This document shows, one piece after another, positions 12,238-49,893 of a DNA stretch of 64,000 bases. The notes beneath the pieces were generated by a model that saw only the letters and a list, made by a program, of their open reading frames with translations, had not been told where the DNA came from and did no database searches. Every line of letters begins with the position of its first letter. Position 1 is the first letter of the stretch. A program made the position numbers and the translations under genes. Source of the stretch: Acanthochromis polyacanthus (lineage: Eukaryota > Chordata > Actinopteri > Pomacentridae); contig NC_067120.1 in NCBI RefSeq assembly GCF_021347895.1, positions 13,687,361 to 13,751,360 on the forward strand. Reading direction: 5' to 3'.

Positions 12238-12779
12238 ACCACTGATAGCTGCAGCGCCTGGTGAACATCTGCTGCCACCTGCTGGACCTTCTGTTACAGC
12301 TGTCAAAGTTTCTGCTACTACAATTTCGAGTAGGCTTTAACTTAAGGTTTTGCAATTTTTTGTATGCTAAAAAAAATCTTTTCCTCTCACTGAGAATTAG
12401 CAAGTCAGAATGACAAAATATTTATATGCTTACACGGGCTTGGACCATGGATATTATTAAGATACAATAAAATAGAACTTAATTCCTAAAAAAAATGTTT
12501 ACTCAAAAAATTACATGAGAATCTATGAATTGCCTGAAAGAGAAGCAACATTATATAACATTTTTCTTGAAAATAAAAATAACTAAAGTAAAATAAGAGT
12601 AGATCAAAAAAGTAAGAAGCAATATTGGTTAGAATACTGAAGCGATTAAGTAATATCGTACATGAAAATGAACATCAAGTCACATTACATCACATATTAT
12701 CCAATCAGATATGTCAAAACTTGGAGGTTAAGTGATCAGCTCATTATGATGCCTCTCTGACACAGTCACAACAAAGAAA

Positions 12780-13050
12780 ATATATGATATTCGACAGCAG
12801 AAATATTCAGCGGCTAATTCAACCATACATAGAAAGTGACTCATCCAAAGACAGGTCGGCAGCAGAGCCGCCAGAAGCTCCACCAACAACAACTGCGAAA
12901 TAGCTTACCGCAGAACTACATTTGGACAGACAATTTCAATAAAGTCTGTCACATCTGGAACACATTACCGAACAAAGATTTAAAAACTTTCACAGCAAAA
13001 TTTAAGTATTGGCTGATAGAAAAAAAACAATGTACCCACCTATGACATCT
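12780..13050 (+). mobile_element. Non-LTR retrotransposon fragment (end of reverse-transcriptase ORF)
   Basis: The plus strand encodes a short stretch with NKVCHIWNTLPNKDLKTFTA followed by KFKYWLIEKK. The FN-x-IWN-x-LP and FK-x-x-L spacing is typical of the C-terminus of LINE reverse-transcriptase polyproteins in animals. No other part of the element remains nearby. A (GT)n tract follows about 35 bp later. Confidence 0.5.
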
Positions 13051-13083
13051 ATAAGGTCCAACCGACTGTGGATTGTGTCAATA

Positions 13084-13084
13084 T

Positions 13085-13116
<32 letters not shown>

Positions 13117-13128
13117 GGGGGGGGGGGT
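13084..13128. repeat. (GT)n plus poly-G microsatellite
   Basis: A GT dinucleotide run ends in about 11 consecutive G residues. The same GT-then-G arrangement occurs at 30262-30301. Confidence 0.9.
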
Positions 13129-13642
13129 TATCGGTGTATAATGTTGTCTGTGCTGTTTTTATTGGTGTTGTTGGTCCTCCGACTACTTTTACTGAAAAGC
13201 CCAACCAGGGACAGAAGTTGAAAATTACCTTAATGCTACACACTCTACATGCACGACATCAGGTGTGTTCTATGTTAATTGCATAAATAAATAAATAAAC
13301 TCTAAAGTAGAATAATTATATGAAAGGCCCACCCCGATAGGAATGATTCTTCCTCTGGTTTGTTATGTAAGAAAATCTGAATCCCTGTTTCTGAGACTGT
13401 CATTAGTATATGCAGCATCAAGGTAGAAATACTCAGTCATGGTATTGACTACTTATTTCTGTATAAAAAAAAGACTATACAGACACATTAACAAGGTGTG
13501 AAAAACATAATTTTCAATGGAAGGGGGTCTTTACACCAGTATCCTTGTATGTGTAGGCCAAGACACTGTAAATTGCAGTTCAGAAGTTCAACCTGGGTTT
13601 GACATTATATAAAACCATTAAACTGAAGAGCTGGTCCACTAC

Positions 13643-14079
13643 TATGGAGTAATAGGAGTGCCAAATCAAAATATAAATAAATAAATAATTAAATAAATAA
13701 ATGTGGAAATATAAAGAGAAATAAATAATTAAATAAATAAATGTGGAAATATAAAGAGAAATAAATAAATAAATAAATGTGGAAATATAAAGAGAAATAA
13801 ATAATTAAATAATTAAATAAATAAATGTGGAAATATAAAGAGAAATAAATAAATAAATAAAAAGGAAAATTTTGTCTTTGCTTTTACCTTTTCTGTTTTT
13901 TCCTTTTATTTATTTATTTATTTATCTTTATATTTCCACATTTATTTATTTAATTATTTATTTATCTTTATATTTCCACATTTATTTATTTAATTATTTA
14001 TTTCTCTTTATATTTCCACATTTATTTATTTATTTATTTATTTATTTATATTTTGATTTGGCACTCCTATTACTCCATA
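13643..14079. mobile_element. Foldback element with tandem repeats in its arms and a 6-bp target duplication
   Basis: The outer 36 bp (13643-13678 and 14044-14079) are exact inverted copies that include GGAGTGCCAAATCAAAATAT. Both ends are flanked by CACTAC (13637-13642 and 14080-14085), a probable target-site duplication. Inside, the left arm has four copies of a unit holding AAATGTGGAAATATAAAGAG in (AAAT)n spacers, and the right arm has three in reverse. The unique loop is only about 45 bp near 13863-13908. No transposase is present, so it is non-autonomous. The 437-bp structure could fold into one long hairpin. Confidence 0.8.
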
Positions 14080-14240
14080 CACTACTGCCAACTTAATTTT
14101 TCATTTGTTAAATGCAGTTAAATGTCAGTTATTATCTTTACCACAGTTCTTTAAAAAATAGAACAGTTCTAACATTCATACACAGACACACACAACTCAA
14201 GAAAACAATGCCAAACAAAAATATTTTTCCCAAGAACAAT

Positions 14241-14246
14241 TTTATT
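14241..14246 (-). promoter_or_regulatory. Candidate poly(A) signal of PRTG
   Basis: AATAAA on the minus strand about 1.8 kb past the PRTG stop codon. The interval 14247-16018 would be an AT-rich 3' UTR with no competing gene signal. Confidence 0.45.
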
Positions 14247-16018
14247 ATCTACTATTTCTGATCATCTTGAGAGTATCAAAAAAGTCTGTTGCAACATTTC
14301 AACACGTAAAATAATTTGTTTTGTTGCTCACTTTGGTTTAAAAGATGCATTTTGGTATTCAAAAGCAGCAATATCAAGAAAACCATAAGTTAAATAATAA
14401 CGGACAAACTTTGAATATGAGACCATTTGAAAATGTCACATTAAACTGGAAAATGTTTTTCGTTTACAACATCATGCTAAAAAGGACAATCTAAAAAAAA
14501 ATTACAATGTAGTCTAAGTATTATTTAGGTGAAATTTCATGGTGATAAAAAGACTGCAAAAACAGTTTTTTGACATCTCAAGTTTAAAAAAGAAGAACTA
14601 TGTAAAAAGGCCTTTCTAGTAATGAAACCCATTGGAAATCAAATCGTGTTTAAATGCAAATCATGTATATAATGTAAATGAAAACCAAAGAAAATCACTA
14701 AATAACAGGGACTTCAAGATTCTTTGGTTAGGATTATTTGTATTACAAAGGTATAAAAATTGATTATGTTGCTCTTCACACATAGGGCTTCATTATGATA
14801 GTCAGAATCCTTCATTGTCACACCTGGACAGGAAATATGAGGGAGAGAGAAAGAGAATTCTTCCCCGTACAGCGGTATTTTTGAGTGGTGACAGATAAAT
14901 CTCTAAACAAAGAATAAATATATTCATCTATCACTGGCAAGACACACTGGATCTTTGGTTTTGTGTCAGTATTTTCCACCTCATCGTACCAAGGATCAAC
15001 TGAATAAAAAGCCACACCCATCTGAGGAAGCAGACAACTCTTTGGATAATAGCATCGGCATCACCGCTGCGTTTAGCAATGGTCTAGAAGGCAAGTGGAG
15101 CACAAGCCAAGGAGACTTGTGCTAAAGCTTTCACCAGAATAAAGCATTGATAAAATCTAAACGGAGAAAACCAGCACTCTAAAGGAAATGTACATCATTG
15201 GCAAGAAGAATATTTTGGCAAACGCACCCTTATTTTACACCCACCATATTTTTGGTTGCCTTAGAATATCTATTGTATTATCAAAAACTCTTTGGGTACA
15301 ATTTCTCCCGTCTTTGGATCTCATCATCTATAGTATGCAAAGCCCTTTCGATATTAAGGCCATGTTAAAGCTTTGAGTTCAGTGCACTGACGATGCCAAA
15401 CAACATTGTGTAATAAAGCTTGAATTAGTTTGGCAAAACCTAATGCACTTATCGTCTTCACAACATACATCATTCATAGGCAAACAATGTCAAACAAAAA
15501 CTCTTTCAATCGTGTAAAAAGAAACTGAATAATGATGTCCGAACAGGGGTAACAAGACATGGCAATGAAACGTTTTCACCTTGTCCCCTGAGTCTGACAT
15601 AATACTGCACAATACGTGGTGAAAAGGAGGTAGTAATGTATATAAAGAACAAAACACTGAGGTAGATATCAGTGAAGGGCTCAACTACACCCTCCGCTCC
15701 AGTGGAAAGAAATCAAATATAACGAAAATGTATCAATACATTTCTGACATTCTTTTTGACATTCATCATGGGTGAGCTTTGGTTTAGGACAGACAACGCC
15801 AAACACAGACAAACAGGTAGAAAGTTGTTAAAAAAATGGAAATAAAATGTAACAAACATTCATACAAAATCCTGAGGTAAGTCTGAAGCAAATGCACATT
15901 TCTTCCGTTGCAGCAGCTGGTTTTCTGATCCCTTGTCTCTCAGGAGATATCCAAAGGGCTTCACTGAGGAAGAGAACGAGGTAGAAGTGGCGTAGCTTCA
16001 GGTACAGGCCAGGTGGTG

Positions 16019-29398
<13,380 letters not shown>

Positions 29399-29610
29399 TT
29401 ATCCAGACCGTGGTGTCATTTTCCTCCCGCAGAGACCCTCCGCTCCGCTATGTGCTGACCGTAGGTCCCCAACTTCTCTTCTGGCAGCAGCGCAGCACCA
29501 ACGGCTCTACTGGGGGCCTGGGCCACCCCGCCCTCTCACGCATGCGCAGACAGTGCAGGTCAGAAGCAAGCGTGGCTAAATGAGGGGTCCGGGGACCCCA
29601 GGGGCCCGCG
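29399..29610 (-). promoter_or_regulatory. Presumed promoter and 5' leader of PRTG
   Basis: G+C and CpG rise sharply just upstream of the PRTG ATG compared with the AT-rich surroundings. A CGCATGCGCA-type NRF1-like palindrome sits near 29538-29548. No TATA box is evident. Confidence 0.5.
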
Positions 29611-30261
29611 GAAGGAACTGTCATAAGAGGAAACTGTTTTGTTTTTGTTGCACAATATTTTCATTTATTACACATGCAGGATGCTGTAGCCAGTGATAAA
29701 AGACTATCAACCTATTGAAGCCTCACCTGAGGATGAAAATGATGAGATCTCCTACAAAGTGCATAGTCTCAAAGACAGTATAGTCAGACAGCTGGTATCA
29801 GACGCTCCTTAAAGTACAATATGAAACTTTAAGAGATTGCCATCACTGCAATGTCCTTAAAAATACAAATTATTCAGCTTTGACAATTTACTTTTTTGAC
29901 ACAGGGCTGATGTCTAAAATTATTCACAGTCTTGCACCTCCTCCTCTCGAAGGATGTTCATCCAGGAAGTGGCAGCACAGGTAGGTACAGCATCTAGTAG
30001 AGGTGATTGGATACTTAGGTTCAAGATGACAGCTTTTGGTCAATCTGTTGTATCAGTCCAAGTGTAGTTTCATCCTCACAAACATTAAAGACTCAGGAAG
30101 CTTTGCAGTTTTTAAAACCAGCCAGTGTTTGACTGAAGCCAACACTAAAGTGCCACCACCATTGGTTCCCTTTAATTTATTGTGTTTACTGATTCTATTA
30201 TTATCTCACGCTGATGGACTTTGCATTGTATTATGTAATGTACTTCCCTCCTCTGTGGGTG

Positions 30262-30301
30262 TTTGTTTGTTTGTGTGTGTGTGTGTGTGTGGGGGGGGGG
30301 G
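30262..30301. repeat. (GT)n plus poly-G microsatellite
   Basis: GTTT and GT units followed by about 11 G residues, the same composite form as at 13084-13128. Confidence 0.9.
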
Positions 30302-32098
30302 TTTCTGCTCAGAGACAACAGATGCAAATTAGCTGCTCGGTAATTCTGGTCCAGTTACTTTTAATTGTGCCTGCAAAAATAAGCAAAAACATAAAAAGAA
30401 TAATGTAATGTGTATCTATCTTCACTTTTGGTTCTGTGACATTCAACTCCGGGAACTTTGGTAAGTGCACAGACACAGAAGCACTTTTAAACTAATACTC
30501 TGAACGATGCCCTTGAGTGTGGCCTCTTGTGTGTATGACACTTTTTATTAATATTTTCAGTAACACTGTGTGTCTTTGAACTACTTTGTGTCACTGAACT
30601 GCCTTACAGTGATGTTGTATTTTTGTCTTTTGTTCCCATTTCTGTCTTTTGAAAGATATTTTGAGCTCAATGAGACTCGCTGAATTAAATAAAATAAAAC
30701 AAAGCTGCTCACTAACTTTCTACGGTGCAGGTTTGTCAGTCTGGGTGTCGACTGTGCATGGTAGCAACTGGAAGTGATGTGCTCTCTGATCAGTGTTCTT
30801 TAAATAGCCAGTGTTTCCACTTTTATCTAATACAGGTATTGTGTTTTTCCATTTTGTAATTTTACAATTGCCACTCATATCTACTCAGCATATCAGACTT
30901 CTATTGCTTTGTACAGATATTTGTTTTTACCCTGGTATAGTTTATGTGGGTGTTAATCTGAACTGAAGATATGTCAGAGGCAAATTTGAACTGAACTGAA
31001 TTTCTTTGAGATTTTTACATAGGGCAATCATATAAAGCAGAGTGTACTTTAGACATCTCTGATCAGGTCTGCTGACTACAAACTGATCCGTAATCAACTA
31101 TGTTGCAACGTAGCATGGTGACATCTACTTCTCTATATATCAGATGTTTTGGATGACAAAATAAGGACAACAAGGGAATTATTAGCCACCAACCGGTAAT
31201 AAGGTCACACTGAACGGCATCTGTTCCTACCACAGAACCTTGTAATTATGAAGAGATATTGATGGCTGCTCGTCAGCTGCTTAATGAATTCAGATATTGA
31301 TCCGGCGACCGTGCCTTTTGACAATGACCCTCTCGTCTCCCAGCCCTCATTCAATAGCACTACAATGGGCTCCAGCTGTGAGATCCGCCATGCTGCATCA
31401 GCAAAACACCCGTCCACTGGCAAAGGTAAACAAAGTAATCACACTCAGACCGGGAAATGTGCGGTGCCCAACAACACACACGATCCTCTGGCGCTCAGCT
31501 GTATCTATGAATGGTTGTGCAATGATTTTAAGGGATTACTGCTACAAACATGCAGCTCCTCACTTCAATATTCAATCAAATGAGGAGAGCAAAGTGTAAT
31601 TATGTATTGATTAGAGCTAACTATTGATTTAATCATCTAAAGCCCTATAGTTATAACTCAAGGCTCAAAACCAGTTGACAGGTTAATAGCATCTTGTAAT
31701 GTGTTTACTCAGTAGTTCAGATTTTGAGATTATTTCATCAAAGATTCTAAATTTACAACAATTACCACGATAAATAGAAAACGTACAGGAAAAACAAACA
31801 GTTTCCTGAATGTCTAATTATTTATTAGTAGTAGTAGTTTATATACATTGGATGGTATTAATTAACTAATATAAGTTTGTTATTATTGGCATATGTTAGT
31901 GCAAAGGAATAATAATAAAAAAGAACATTTATCTCTTTGGACGCAAAAAAAAAAGTTCTATTCACTCTCAAAACTCTAAGGGATAATTTTAATTATAAAA
32001 CTGTGCAGCTGTCTCTGTCAGTGCCTAAGCTGAATAAAATATGACTTTTTTCTGCTGTCCCCTCAGTTGAGTTACTATTTTAGATTCTTTGGCTATTG

Positions 32099-32135
32099 AT
32101 CAAATCAAATCAAGCTTTGTTGTCATTTTGATGTC
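32099..32135 (-). repeat. LINE/SINE-type 3' tail
   Basis: The minus strand reads ATGACAACAAAGCTTGATTTGATTTGAT, resembling the AATAAA-plus-short-tandem 3' ends of fish non-LTR elements. No body of an element is recognised beside it. Confidence 0.4.
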
Positions 32136-32488
32136 AAGATGAGAGACGTTTTTCCAGGAACCAATAAGGTGCAGATGTGTGTGCAAAACCAGCTCAGCAG
32201 CTTAGTATTCAGTTCAGTATTGATATGCTGTACAGAAACAAGAAACACGATTCATTTTCCTTTTCCTTTGGAAATCTGTTGACTCACGTTGCCAAATGTT
32301 GTGTTGTGTAGGTTGAGGTAACCACTGGGCTCCACATGGCTGAAGGTCAGGCTGTTTGGCCACGATCAATAGGGTTAAGGTCATTAACATGCTATGAATA
32401 TCACGAGGCCCTGGGAAAGCAGAGCAGAGGACCAGAGATCTGAGCTGTGATTGGCTGGAGGGTGTCTGTAGGAGAGGCCACCCCCCGC

Positions 32489-32522
32489 TGACCTCAGAGG
32501 TCATTTGAAGAGCTGATGACCT
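32489..32522. promoter_or_regulatory. Cluster of AGGTCA nuclear-receptor half-sites
   Basis: TGACCT at 32489-32494 and AGGTCA at 32498-32503 form a perfect everted pair with a 3-bp spacer. A third half-site, TGACCT, is at 32517-32522. The sites lie in a GC-richer island between PRTG and RFX7. Function is inferred from the motif only. Confidence 0.35.
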
Positions 32523-32971
32523 CTAACCTTATGCCAAGAGGGTGATGGAAAGGGTTTGAGTTTGCATAAACTCGACTGCTAAAATATTAAAAGTGGGTGG
32601 TGTTTTACCAAAAGCAAATAAGCATCAGCATTAACATTTTTAGAAAAATCAATAAGCACTATCACATCATAAGGTGGGGATAGTCCAATCAATGCTTTGT
32701 TTTTGTTTTGCAGAGTTGTTTTATTTTGGAGACAGATCCTAGATTTTATTCATAAATTACTGTCATTGCATCAATGACATCTGAGAGATAATTTGTTTAG
32801 CTAATAAAACAACCAATTCCATTACTACCTTGTGTAATTATATTGAAATTTCAGTGACTACAAAGTCCTGCCATGTATCTTTTCTCATGCTGTGAAGTAC
32901 GTTTTTTTATTTACTGCAATAAAATACAAAATCATCACCACATAAACACACAGGAACATTCTTTAAAAAAG

Positions 32972-32977
32972 TTTATT
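32972..32977 (-). promoter_or_regulatory. Candidate poly(A) signal of RFX7
   Basis: AATAAA on the minus strand about 2.8 kb beyond the RFX7 stop codon. Human RFX7 also has a long 3' UTR. The interval 32978-35794 has no other gene and is AT-rich. Confidence 0.45.
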
Positions 32978-35794
32978 GGCTTTTAAAACCACTTTAAAAA
33001 TCTCACCAGTGAGTACTTTCCATTGAAAAAAGAAACAACGCGTTTGCAATATTAACAAGCTACTGTACATTAAGCAGAACACCAGACAACACCACAGAGG
33101 AGGGTTTTTTTTTCTACTGGTAGAAATGGACAAGATAGTCAAACAGAGTTGGGTCTGGGTCAGTCAAAGGTAAAGAATCAGAGTCACTGCTTGATGGAGT
33201 TTCTGTACTCATAAAGAGGTGCGTTTCCTTCATTCAAATTCAAATATCAGTGCCATATTGTTAAAGAAAAAATTAAGAGAAAATGTCAAAATTTCTTCAC
33301 AAATGCATTTTGCAAAATAAGAATATGTAAAATCGTCAGAAAACAGTCATCAACAAAACATATAGAACAACATTAACTTAGTAAACAGCACACAATGAAA
33401 GTAATGTAACTCATGAAACTAGCACTGCCAGTCTGGTTAACAGAACCTGCCCAAATCACAGAAGACAGTGGTTACCAAGAATACAAAGTACAACAGAAGT
33501 CATCACACATGCGTGCGTACAATCATTTATCAACATAATGAGCATGTAGGTTTTAAAAGGTTATTTAACTTTTTTCCCTCAATGCTTTATATTCTCATGT
33601 ATGAGAATGAGTAAGAAATGTGTATCTCACTGAGATTAATGCACATTTTGCTACAAGACAATTAGTCATTTTCTGACAATTCACTTAATTTCCTTACTCA
33701 TCTTGTCATAAAAAATTTTTTTTTTCTTTTTTGTTTTTTTACGGGCATCCATCATTTCATTTGTCCATAAAGATGTGGCAAAGCCATGTGTCATAAAAAT
33801 TTAGTGCAATAACGTGAACCTCCAAAGTTTGTTGAAACATGAGTAATCGTTTTTTTTTCCAGTGTCTGCTGAAAGACTTTGAGCACAATGTCTGTCACAG
33901 AGATGTTTGCAACCAGCTAACAGTATCACAACTTTTTTTTCTCAATATACCATGCTATTGATCCTGCTCAAAGCACACATCACTTCTGCAACTGCAGAGA
34001 CCTATTATCTTTGAATAGAAAAAAACTAAATAAAATCAGCAAGCGAGACCAGACAGCATTACTTTTACGACACATTGAGCCAGAAATGTAACACACAACA
34101 TACAGTATCTTGCCGACTATAAATCTGTTAAGCTTTTTTCTTTTAAATGGCACATACTTAGCTAGAATAATGGCCATAATATAGTGTCTTGATACATCAA
34201 ATCTCTATGTATCTATCCTATTTACAGATGGAGCTTAAACATGACTTGTACAACATTGACAATAGCCAAAAACTCAAGCAAGCATCCTACTGTATCACAT
34301 AGCCTACCTGGCTAGCAGTGATGGTTTCAACATGCTTTCAGGTCCATGGTTACCTATAAAACATAGGACAGTGACCATTTCACAAATTTACATACTGTAC
34401 ATAAGATTTATGCAACTTAGTCCTTTTCCTCAAATGCAATAGAACTCTTTTATATCTCTGAGGCTGCCTGCTTCCCGTTGTTGGTGATGTTTCCTAGGAG
34501 TGTTTCTATGTGTAATAATCTCGTATGATTTTCAAACAGATCATCTTTGGTATGGAAATAAGGCTGGATCTCCACGAACATAATAACAATTCGATTTCCT
34601 CTTGATCTCAAGATGACGTCAAAGCCCACACGCCAGCCTCTAGCTTTCACTGTAACTAAGCCTTCTCCATACCATTGATATTCTTATCCGAGCTGGGAGG
34701 ATAGCATGCCAAAAAAATATCTCATGACTGAAACTGTGCCTGCCGTGGTTTTCGTGAAATGACAGCATATCAAATTCCTCTAAATCCATTGATGATAAGG
34801 GCACACAGAGTGTGGTCGTTAGCCTATACAATACGCATCTATATCATAACACTGCCAAACAGAATAAGAAAGAGTACTGAAAATATCAGAGTAACAGCTG
34901 CCTTGATATGATGAAGCTCTGGATGGTTCCGAAGATATCTTAACATTATACTATGTACAGTCTCTCTAAAGATGGCGTAAGGCCTTGGACTTCGGGAATA
35001 AGGCAGCCAGTTGTTGATTCCTCTCAATGTATCGTCCACAAAGTGGCCTGAATCCGCATCTTCTCCCTACTGATTCATCTACTCCCTTTATAAGATATTA
35101 AACAGTACAAGAAGTATAGGCTTTAAGAAAATTTCATTCTTGGACAATGCTCAGATGTGAATCAGTTTTCCACTGATTTGGTATATGATAAAGTATAAAG
35201 ATAATGTCATAAATTCAGCACCTGGAAGCTTAAGATGCTACCCTTTTTAATATTCAGATATGGCAGGCAAATGTACTACAGCTATTATGTGCATATACTA
35301 CAATACCAATATCGTCTCCATTTGGTTGAACTTGAACTGCACACGTTGAAAATAGTACACAATAGCATACGTTTTTGGTGAAGTCTTTTGTGCCAAATTT
35401 CCTACCCATCTCACTGTCTGTAATTGTTCATGAAACAGAAATATTGCGTTATTGAAGCTTACCCTTCTCCTAATGTTCGTAGCACACAAATCTGCTCTTT
35501 GTAAGTGCATGCTGCCACCGAGTACTCACACTTTTTAACTTGAAATGCTTACATTTCCGATTTCAGATGATGGGAAAAAAGTGGCTAAATATCGAAACTC
35601 TGGGTGACAAATGAAAAAGGAGGGAAGTAATTAAACATCAGTAGGAGAGATTTTCTGGTTAGCCTGGCACTTTGAACAGAAGAAATGGCAAAGTCCAGAC
35701 AAATCCCGACAAACTATAGTTTAAAAACAGGTATACTACATCTGCACCAAACCAAACAACAGAGAACAGAAATCATACAGAAGAAAAGATAACA

Positions 35795-48628
<12,834 letters not shown>

Positions 48629-48960
48629 CACGATGGAGGGGTGGTGGGGGAGCTTTAACAAGTAGGCCTCATCCCCGGCTGTGCGCTGCACCGGACCCAC
48701 CGCTGCTGGAGCGGCTCAGTCAGCTAGGACAGCCCGCCGAATCCACCACAGGACATGGCTACAAACGCTGTGATCGGAGCCTCGCGAAACGCAAAACAAA
48801 ACCAAAAAAATACAGCCGGGCATACAAAAGGCATTTCGCAGAGGTATCTCCGCTGCCGCAAATAGCACGCCTGCAGCAGCCAGCAGCAGCCACAGACGAG
48901 CTGCTGCGTCAAGACGCACACAGGACGCACTGGAGAGGCCGGAAACGCACCTCCACAATA
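48629..48960 (-). promoter_or_regulatory. CpG-rich promoter and leader of RFX7
   Basis: From about 48300 to 48960 CpG and G+C are far above the neighbouring DNA, spanning RFX7 coding exon 1 and the upstream flank. This is a typical CpG-island promoter. A 154-codon plus-strand ORF here is probably a side effect of high G+C. Confidence 0.65.
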
Positions 48961-48968
48961 AAACTCAG

Positions 48969-49043
48969 ACAGATAGGCAAGGCAGCTTTATTTGTATAGC
49001 ACATTTAATACATGAGGGCAACTCAATGTGTTTTACATTATAC
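48969..49043 (-). repeat. Interspersed fish repeat (LINE 3'-end type)
   Basis: Contains AGGCAAGGCAGCTTTATTTG then TATAGCACATTTAATACA, a very common fish dispersed repeat, directly abutting the RFX7 CpG island. Confidence 0.6.
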
Positions 49044-49161
49044 ATCATATAATGTACACGTTGCATTTTATTATTTGTCATATTTGAGTATATTTGTCAT
49101 ACTTTTTATTTTCATTCTCACTCCTCATCCCTGTACATATTGTAAATATTATCACTACTAT

Positions 49162-49300
49162 TATAAGATAAGATAAGATAATCCTTTATTACTCCTCACT
49201 TCAAGGGGAATTTCCCGTGTTATAGCAGCAGTGCACAGTAAAGGTAATAATTATAATAACAATAATATATACAATATATACAGAGTGAAGGATGAAAAAT
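49162..49300 (-). mobile_element. LINE 3' end with TTATC tail, minus orientation
   Basis: The minus strand ends AATAAAGGATTATC followed by TTATC repeats, preceded by GGGAAATTCCCCTT, a common non-LTR 3' end in fish. Confidence 0.65.
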
Positions 49301-49330
49301 GAATAAATAGAGTATTCATCATCATCATCA

Positions 49331-49605
49331 TCATCCTTTACACCAAGTGGTGTGTAGGGCAGCAACAAATTTCCTCCACTTCTGCCTGTCCTGGGCCAGC
49401 CTTGTCAATGAACTCCAAGAGTGCTGCATGACCTCCATCTCACCCTCTACTGTTCTTCTCCATGTTGTTCTTGGTCTTCCTCTCTTTCTTTTGCCATTTG
49501 GGGTCCAGTGCAGTGCTGTTCTTGTGATTGACTGTGGGTCTTTACGGAGTGTGTGTCCAATCCATTTCCATCGTCGCCTTGTAAATGGATTGTAAATAGA
49601 GTATT
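49331..49605 (-). mobile_element. Non-LTR retrotransposon fragment, C-terminus of reverse-transcriptase ORF
   Basis: About 90 codons are open on the minus strand and end at TGA. They contain RRRWKWIGHTLRKD, KRKRGRPRTTWRRTVEGEM and LAQDRQKWRKFVAALH, signatures of the C-terminal end of LINE polyproteins of the RTE-like group. The stop lies within a (ATG)n microsatellite that forms the 3' tail, as in RTE elements. The intact frame suggests fairly recent insertion, strongly 5' truncated. Confidence 0.75.
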
Positions 49606-49779
49606 ACTACACTTTTAATAAATGGCATCAGCAAAAATTGGCTTGTGGAATAAATGTAAAAGTGCAAAAAAAATGCCAGCAGTGCAAGTAATTGTTGTGC
49701 AGATTTTGTCATGGTTTGGGATGATATGATATAGTCCAGTTTATGTTAACATCAGCCAGTGATACTGATGTCATAAAGT

Positions 49780-49893
49780 CTTACTACAGATTTTATTGTT
49801 ATTTTATTAATATTACTACATTTATTGCTGCTGTAACAATGTGCATTTCCCTTGGCTTGGGGATTAATAAAGGATTATCTTATCTTATCTTAC
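49780..49893 (+). mobile_element. LINE 3' end with TTATC tail, plus orientation
   Basis: Ends ATTAATAAAGGATTATCTTA followed by TCTTATCTTA, an inverted partner of the copy at 49162-49300. Confidence 0.65.

Larger units (their letters stand above)
29611..32971. other. Intergenic region between PRTG promoter and RFX7 3' end
   Basis: No gene recognised. It holds a GT/poly-G microsatellite, a LINE-type tail and a cluster of nuclear-receptor half-sites, listed separately. Two GC-richer islands near 31280-31550 and 32290-32520 stand out from the AT-rich DNA but show no splice-framed coding potential. Confidence 0.6.

Noticed and set aside
13679..14043. Regularly spaced repeats that resemble a CRISPR array
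   Set aside because: The spacers are themselves (AAAT)n simple repeats, the copies are inverted in the right half, and the genome is eukaryotic.
13872..14096. Apparent membrane protein rich in Ile, Tyr and Leu
   Set aside because: Translation of TTTA tandem repeats inside the foldback element.
31284..31599. Two overlapping 100-codon plus-strand ORFs between PRTG and RFX7
   Set aside because: Overlapping frames with no domain or splice context; probably a GC-richer non-coding patch.
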